This document shows positions 59,501 through 64,000 of a stretch of DNA of 64,000 nucleotides, piece by piece; the stretch's first letter is position 1; each line of letters starts with the position of its first letter. Position numbers and translations under genes: made by a program. The notes under the pieces are model-generated. The model worked only from the letters and a program-made list of their open reading frames with translations. It searched no databases and was not told the origin of the DNA. This DNA comes from Membranipora membranacea (lineage: Eukaryota; Bryozoa; Gymnolaemata; Cheilostomatida; Membraniporidae), in contig OU612071.1 of assembly GCA_914767715.1 (NCBI GenBank), forward strand, positions 19,712,948 to 19,776,947. The letters are read 5' to 3'.

Positions 59501-61683
59501 TATCTATTTGAATACTTGTTTTGGCCGTAATCAACATCTATTCACCAGTGCTTGTCTGTGATTTGCCAATACGCTTAGTGCAAGCTCCTCCCCCTTCCAT
59601 TATCCCAGATCGGACCAATTTTCCTTGTCTGAATTAACAGAAAACTTGAATTATAGAGTTTTAATTAACCAGCTTACACTGTATCTACTTACAGCCGAAC
59701 AAGGACGTGACGTACCCACTTACACCATCGTCACATTGTGCCTGCTTACCTGTTTGATACTTCTTGTTGGTCTGCTTTCTGCTTATCTATATTACAGACA
59801 GACAAGGAGGAAGAGGAGGAGGCACAGACGAGGTCACAGTGAGTAGTTTACAACCGCTGTTATTGTATTAGGGACTTGTTCCGTTGAAATAAAATCAGTT
59901 ATTATTAATCACTTTAAAACCCCATACACAGTAACTCTGTACTGGTTTGGGATTTGAAATAGATTATTAATAATCATCTATATTACAACGGAACAAGTCC
60001 CGCCTTTGCATTATCATATAGATAAGCAGAAAATATTATTATAATGCTAGGCACAGCAAGGTGTATGTATATAATAAGCAAGGAAGTTGAGTTTATGATG
60101 TCCACTTACTTATAAAGAAGCCAGGATTCTATCATTGACTTTTACGGGTCAGGGTCTATTCTTCAGTAAAGTGTTTAGCACACTCAGTATAGATGGTGAA
60201 ATTCCGTATTAGTACTAGTCTGCTCAGATCTCGGTGAACCTCACACATATCTGACCCTGAACAAGCGTACGGCTTTTATCATTTGGTTGCTGGAACGTAT
60301 TTCTAATCTTTGATTGGTCCACATGTTCAGTAATGCACAGCCGACCACCTGTAAAGCTTTGTCAAGTAGCTTGCCTGAATTTTTGAAGGCTTTGGTACTG
60401 GGATGTCAATCAATGCATAACATAAAACCTGCCAGAATTTCACCTAGATTAGGTTACTGACACAAAGTTATAAACGGATGGAATATCTCCACAAAAAGCC
60501 ATTCTGTGTATTGTACCACTGATCCAAAAATTCATTTACAAATACATAATCAAATATGCATATGCATTCTGTTGTACATGTATATTATTATTGATACGCA
60601 GTTACAATTTTATGTTATATAATATATTATCCAAAAGTATGGGGTTTGTTATTAACACCTTGAGTTTTAAGAAGGAGTAGTCAGGAGTAGCAGGATGCAG
60701 GAGTGATGTAATGGTTCCGGGTACGGTCTCGTGATCTTTGAGGTCCAATATCGCCGCTGGCAGTCATTCCTGATTTATTACACCATTCCTCCTTGTCAGG
60801 ACTTAAATAATAAATACCCAATACCCAGTGAAAGGACCCCCTCTGCATCCTCGATATAGATGGTAGCAGGGTAGCCAGGTAACTGGGTTTCCCAGTATAG
60901 AGTGATGCAAAAGTACTTTGGGTATTCAAGAGATGATAACTCTCTTCGCTTCAAAGATGAGGATGAAGTAGTGATGTAAGAGAGTTTTGTCTTTTGTTTC
61001 TATTTAACTTTTATATATATATCATTATAATATTTATTTGTATTTTAAAGGATTAAATCAAACCCTGTTAATGTCAAATAAACGTTCCACCCTCTGTCGA
61101 ACACATCTGTTCCTTCAGGAAAATTACTTTAGCACAAGCTCTCACATTTATTTCAGATGGGCGATATAAAGGTAGAAGGGTGGGAGCTGCCACCGGCGCA
61201 GGTACCTTACCTGTACGACCGACTACTCCATCTAATGTTGACAACCACTCAACCAATCCTTACTACAACTACTCAGACCCCTACTACAACTACACAGATC
61301 CCTACTACAGTACAGGGCTGACAACATATCAACAGTCACTACAAACATCAACTAGAAAGAAAGCACAAGTTTCTGGTCGAGGTAAAGGTAAAGGCAAGAG
61401 CAAAGGGAGAGGAAGAAGCAAATCAAGGAGTCAATACAGCAGACCACGAGGAGGCCGTGCATCAAAAAACCAAGGACCAAATCAGTACGGTGAACTAAGC
61501 ACCGCCCCCAATGATCGCGCCCCAAACCAATATGGTGTACTTGTGCCAGCTCAGCAAGGAGTGTATAGTGAAATAATTAAGGGGAATACTCCCCAAGGAG
61601 ACCAGCTGTACAGTTCGGCAGCACCCACTGGCAAGAAACACGAAATAGTTAAAGAAAGACGCATAGGTAAGGTAGGGAAGTAG
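50568..61683 (+). CDS. Receptor copy C: type I membrane receptor with ITAM-like tail, 673 aa
   Basis: Eleven exons: 50568-50617, 51627-51825, 52145-52271, 52528-52725, 53237-53377, 55394-55590, 55933-56032, 56441-56610, 58009-58177, 59695-59838 and 61157-61683. The sum is 2022 nt with all phases consistent. Signal peptide 1-17 (MSLCVLLLILQSVQHLR); modules at about 17-126, 126-239, 239-338 and 338-451; transmembrane helix about 461-483 (IVTLCLLTCLILLVGLLSAY). It is followed at once by a very basic RRKRRRHRR anchor. The 190-residue tail has PYYNYSDPYYNYTDPYY repeats (about 534-550), a basic GRGKGKGKSKGRGRSKSRS stretch and tyrosines Y609 (YGEL), Y624 (YGVL), Y635 (YSEI) and Y649. Y624 and Y635 fit the ITAM spacing YxxL-x7-YxxI. 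Such motifs recruit SH2-domain kinases once phosphorylated, so a signalling receptor is inferred. Ligand unknown. Confidence 0.85.
50655..50940. mobile_element. MITE-like inverted repeat in intron 1 of copy C
   Basis: Outer arms share ttagtatcattcta in opposite orientation (about 50670 and 50910). Inner arms share cagtttcaactga/tcagtcgaaactg and aacaacat/atgttgtt. Total about 285 bp, with no coding capacity. Exact ends and target duplication not resolved. Confidence 0.6.
53935..54995. mobile_element. 1.06-kb element with termini like the hairpin at 63.5 kb
   Basis: The left end (agagagaatgccagatcaga, then gagtacctatt) and right end (tttactatatctcaattagg, then ttggctc) match the two halves of the 115-bp hairpin at 63509-63622. 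Between them lie cataggcgtattta in inverted orientation (53975 and 54880), a CAT/GAT-rich stretch and a short ttgttagagactctaaca repeat. It is in intron 5 of copy C. Confidence 0.5.
55214..55355 (+). repeat. 10-bp minisatellite (tcaatcaaac)n in intron 5 of copy C
   Basis: About 14 imperfect units of tcaatcaaac, with some tttaatcaaac variants, lie just before exon 6. Copies A and B have only one or two such words at the matching position, so the array expanded in copy C. Confidence 0.8.
55643..55729. repeat. 87-bp perfect palindrome in intron 6 of copy C
   Basis: Two 43-bp arms meet at the centre near 55686 (acgaaatcagatcgttgcta and its reverse complement). The left arm aligns with ordinary intron sequence of copy B (about 45186-45235); the right arm has no counterpart there. 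No transposon ends or target duplication. Confidence 0.85.
56755..57961. mobile_element. 1207-bp foldback transposon in intron 8 of copy C
   Basis: Inverted arms of more than 400 bp begin tacagttgaccaaaaccgcc. They contain several inverted ggcggttttggt words and continue through gacaggtgagcacaactcc to the loop around 57220-57420. An exact 7-bp direct duplication CCCAACG flanks it (56748-56754 and 57962-57968). The unbroken intron outside the duplication resembles copies A and B, so the empty site can be inferred. No transposase recognised. Confidence 0.85.
58780..59640. mobile_element. Inverted-repeat element in intron 9 of copy C
   Basis: Left and right parts share ggaagggggaggagc and cggacca in inverted orientation (about 58840-58875 and 59580-59615). 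The outer ends share a gaattaa word. Exact ends uncertain; no coding sequence. Confidence 0.55.
59871..60001. mobile_element. 131-bp MITE in intron 10 of copy C
   Basis: Perfect 16-bp terminal inverted repeats gggacttgttccgttg and caacggaacaagtccc enclose an AT-rich centre with further partial pairing (ttattaat and attaataa). Target duplication not evident. Confidence 0.75.
60680..60940 (+). repeat. Degenerate tRNA-like SINE in intron 10 of copy C
   Basis: A gtaatggttccgggtacggt stretch followed by gaggtccaatatcgccgctg resembles weak A and B boxes. A downstream body with repeated cccagt words follows. Call is tentative. Confidence 0.35.
61157..61683 (+). CDS. Terminal exon of copy C: ITAM-like cytoplasmic tail
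   Basis: One exon supplies residues 499-673. The acceptor tttatttcag is followed by AT, completing an Asn codon with the last A of exon 10; this frame runs open for 174 codons to TAG. Order: short basic start (GRYKGRRV), Tyr/Asn-rich repeats, GK-rich basic stretch, NQYGEL, NQYGVL, GVYSEI and QLYSSA motifs, then a Lys/Arg-rich end. Copies A and B end within the first 35 codons of the homologous exon because their frame differs. Confidence 0.85.
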
Positions 61684-62307
61684 ACTGAAGCCTTTAGAGA
61701 CGAACTGCTGACATGGACTGAGGAGCTCACTTATAATAACATCTAATGAAACGCTAACTTGAAATAGACAAAGCACTACGAGTACAACTTTGCAGTGACT
61801 TGCTAGCCGCTTTGCATGTTGCTAAACTGTGCCAGGATAGCTGGTAGTAGCGTTTCGTTATCAACCACTTTCTCAACAAGGGTGGGAAAGTGGTAGATAA
61901 TGAAATGCTACAACCAGCTATCTTGGCACAGTTCAAACATCTAAACTCTTATGTCTGTAAGATGTATGCTATGTAGCTCCAGTTTGAAATTTATTAAAGT
62001 ACTAGTACTTTTATTTATCTGAATGGAAACAGATAAACCAACTACTAGTGTGATATATACATATATGTAACATATGATATATACATTTATATATATATAT
62101 TACATTATACATTGTAAAAGATATATATTATGTCTGTTGTTTTCTGAGATAATCGCCTATGATAAGAGACTTGGCACACATGTGTTATGAATTGTGTTTT
62201 ATTGATCTGTCATCTCAAGATATAATGTAGCGCTAGTGATACGAAATGAAGCCATGACTGCATTAGTTATTTTTGAAGTGTAGGTTAGAATGTTTCAATA
62301 AAATAAA
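61684..62307 (+). promoter_or_regulatory. 3' UTR and poly(A) signals of copy C
   Basis: Runs from the TAG to overlapping AATAAA signals at 62297-62302 and 62302-62307. Contains a 109-bp hairpin (61825-61933) and a TA-rich microsatellite at about 62045-62130. The end aligns with the 3' ends of copies A and B (gtttcaa followed by aataaa). Confidence 0.6.
61825..61933 (+). repeat. 109-bp imperfect hairpin in the 3' UTR of copy C
   Basis: The arms aactgtgccaggatagctgg and ccagctatcttggcacagtt pair. Pairing continues with a few bulges (tagcgtttcgttatc with gataatgaaatgcta, then ccactttc with gaaagtgg) to a 12-nt loop. Size and mismatches resemble a microRNA precursor, but a small MITE would look the same. 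Confidence 0.75.
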
Positions 62308-62315
62308 GAAACAAA

Positions 62316-63136
62316 GAAAATATAATGAGTCCATGCTCGCTGTCTGCACATATTCACAATCAGTTTAACAGGTCGCACAGGTAAGCATTAAATTTACAAA
62401 AAAAAAGGTATGTTTGTGATAAATATATTATAACGTTATTGCTATATGAATTCCCACTAATAAAAATATAATCTGATATAAATATGATACACTTCACAAT
62501 GGTGATGTAAGACTTAGGAATAAAATGTGTTTGCTTGTTTCAATGATCTATGAAAGATCTAGCCATTGTAATGGTTCCGATTGGTTCATTTGGGAAGACC
62601 AGCCAGCCAATCAGAGCCAATGCATTTGCTATGATAGATCTATCTCAAAACTGTAAAATACCTAAACTAAGCCACAAATAAAGTGAATCACATCCAATGT
62701 AAGCCAAATAAGACACTATGTAGGCAAGTTATGCCTATTACAATACAATTACAAGAAATTACATCTCCAGAAATGCTTGCTTTATATGCAAAAATAAACT
62801 GAAAGTTAACTGGCTCATAATAAATATATAATATGATACAAGTTCAATAACCGGTAAAATTACGGGCAGTAAAAATCTCAAAGTAATCTCACGGTACATT
62901 AAAAATAATAAAAACATAGTAGGTGATATATAAAACATGAAAGGCACAAACAATCTTTAATCTCAATTTTCAATTACTGACATGCTATCCTGAGGTCAGT
63001 CTATAACAATATATATAATAATTGTTGAATTAAGGCTTTTTTCATGAGCAGATAATTCCTAAATCAGCTAATTAATACGCAATAACATTTTGCGTGAAAG
63101 GAAAACTCAGACTGTTATAGCTGATTATTAGTTGTC
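62316..63136. other. Intergenic between convergent genes
   Basis: Lies between the poly(A) site of copy C and the stop codon of the minus-strand gene. A weak inverted pair around agatctagccattg and gctatgatagatct (62556-62640) is the only structure seen. Confidence 0.4.
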
Positions 63137-63973
63137 TCACTCGCCGGTTGCTCGCTGACGGCGCCTGCTCCTTCTCTGTTCAGACCTCATGGCTCTCTTA
63201 ATAGACTGATACACACCGTGTTTCCTATATATGTGTGAGTGATCGTTGTAGCATGTCGAGTCTCGTAGTATTCGCCTGTCGTCTCTTGTCAGTTGTTGGT
63301 TTATCGGGGACTGCAGCATTCTACACATACTGTTTATAGTAGAGGCGATGTCGGCAGAGTCTGTGACATTGCGTGCTGTAGACTTCTCTATTCTGAAAAT
63401 GTGTAAAGCAACAAATGTTATCACTATAAACATCACATTATAAGTCGGTGATCAGAGACAAGATCATATTATGGTAAATCTGAATAACTGATGACCGGAT
63501 GACGGGGTAGAGAGCCAATGTCAGATCAAATGGTACCTATAGATATAATATAGTGAATTTGATTCAGTTACACTGTCACTATATCTCAATAGGTACTTTC
63601 AGTTACCCGGCATCGGCTCTCTCTTTCACCCAACAGCCAGTCAGATGCGAGCTAGACAAAGCTTGGTCCATTTGCCTGGAGTAACTCCTGTTCCACCGGT
63701 CAGTTGAAGGGGAGCAACTGTAATGCAGGCAATTGGATTAAACTTGACATAGATCAGAGACACATTGGCTACCAAGTAACAGGAAATTAAACAGCCATAA
63801 CCACCAACCAACACCACGATTTGGCTATATAATATAAGTTGAGCTTCTTTCAAAGTTGTAATATAAGACTTACGAATGAGTCGGACAGAGCAGAGTATTG
63901 AGGAAGCAGTCGATCTTAGAGCTATCTTCTCTTCTCCCTAACTCATCTAAACTCAACACAGAGGACTCATTGT
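63137..63973 (-). CDS. 3' end of an unrecognised gene, at least 117 aa
   Basis: Two minus-strand exons: 63973-63874 (phase 1 start, so earlier exons lie beyond the window) and 63392-63137, joined across a GT-AG intron with a Ser codon split 2+1, ending in TGA. The visible product contains GRREDSSKIDCFLNTLLCPT, then QQLTRDDRRILRDSTCYNDH, a VYQSIKRAM stretch and a strongly basic end (RSEQRRSRRRQ). There are four cysteines, including a C-x6-C pair just after dibasic RR. That layout recalls secreted peptide precursors such as somatostatin/allatostatin-C types, but the similarity is only in cysteine spacing. It could equally be the end of a cytoplasmic or secreted protein of another kind. No signal peptide is visible in the part present. 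Confidence 0.55.
63509..63622. repeat. 114-bp hairpin MITE in the intron of the terminal minus-strand gene
   Basis: The arms agagccaatgtcagatca and its diverged reverse complement near 63605-63622 pair, with ggtacctat/ataggtac and atatagtga/tcactatat inside. Related to the ends of the element at 53935-54995. Confidence 0.65.
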
Positions 63974-64000
63974 CTGTAATAGAAAGTGCAATGTATTAAA

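Overview
The window is nuclear DNA of an animal, most likely an aquatic invertebrate. It is AT-rich, its genes are split by large GT-AG introns, and it is full of short inverted-repeat transposons (MITEs and foldbacks), tRNA-derived SINEs and decayed LINE fragments. The readable genes encode extracellular domains (PAN/apple, C-type lectin, CUB, fibronectin-III-like). A sponge or similar early-branching animal would fit, but nothing here fixes the taxon.

Layout. 1-6.5 kb: diverged dispersed repeats, a LINE reverse-transcriptase remnant and a 16-bp minisatellite bounded by inverted repeats. 6.7-8.6 kb (+): fragment of a C-type lectin gene. 9.8-11.1 kb: two inverted-repeat elements flanked by TTAA. 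12.4-14.0 kb (-): a complete four-exon secreted lectin (signal peptide, PAN, C-type lectin). 18.8-21.1 kb (-): a sister gene (signal peptide, PAN, CUB), frame-consistent except for two TGA codons that each replace a conserved cysteine. 21-29.8 kb: MITEs, a 1.2-kb foldback, a minisatellite and a LINE piece. 29.9-62.3 kb (+): three tandem paralogues, A, B and C, of a type I membrane receptor. 63.1-64 kb (-): the 3' end of another gene.

The receptor cluster is the main discovery. Each copy has a signal-peptide exon, four two-exon ectodomain modules that look FN3-like, one transmembrane exon and a cytoplasmic tail. Exon phases agree in all three copies. A (542 aa) and C (673 aa) are intact. B is broken by a 288-bp hAT-like MITE in exon 7 and a 2-bp deletion in exon 9. 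Only C has a long basic, tyrosine-rich tail with a match to the ITAM consensus (YxxL-x7-YxxI). A and B stop early, and decayed copies of the tail sequence lie in their 3' untranslated regions. Similarity among copies is mosaic (A resembles C in the first half, B resembles C in module 3, A resembles B in module 4), which points to gene conversion or unequal exchange. Clustering, diversification, gain or loss of signalling tails and pseudogenes together resemble animal immune or allorecognition receptor loci. That function is inference.
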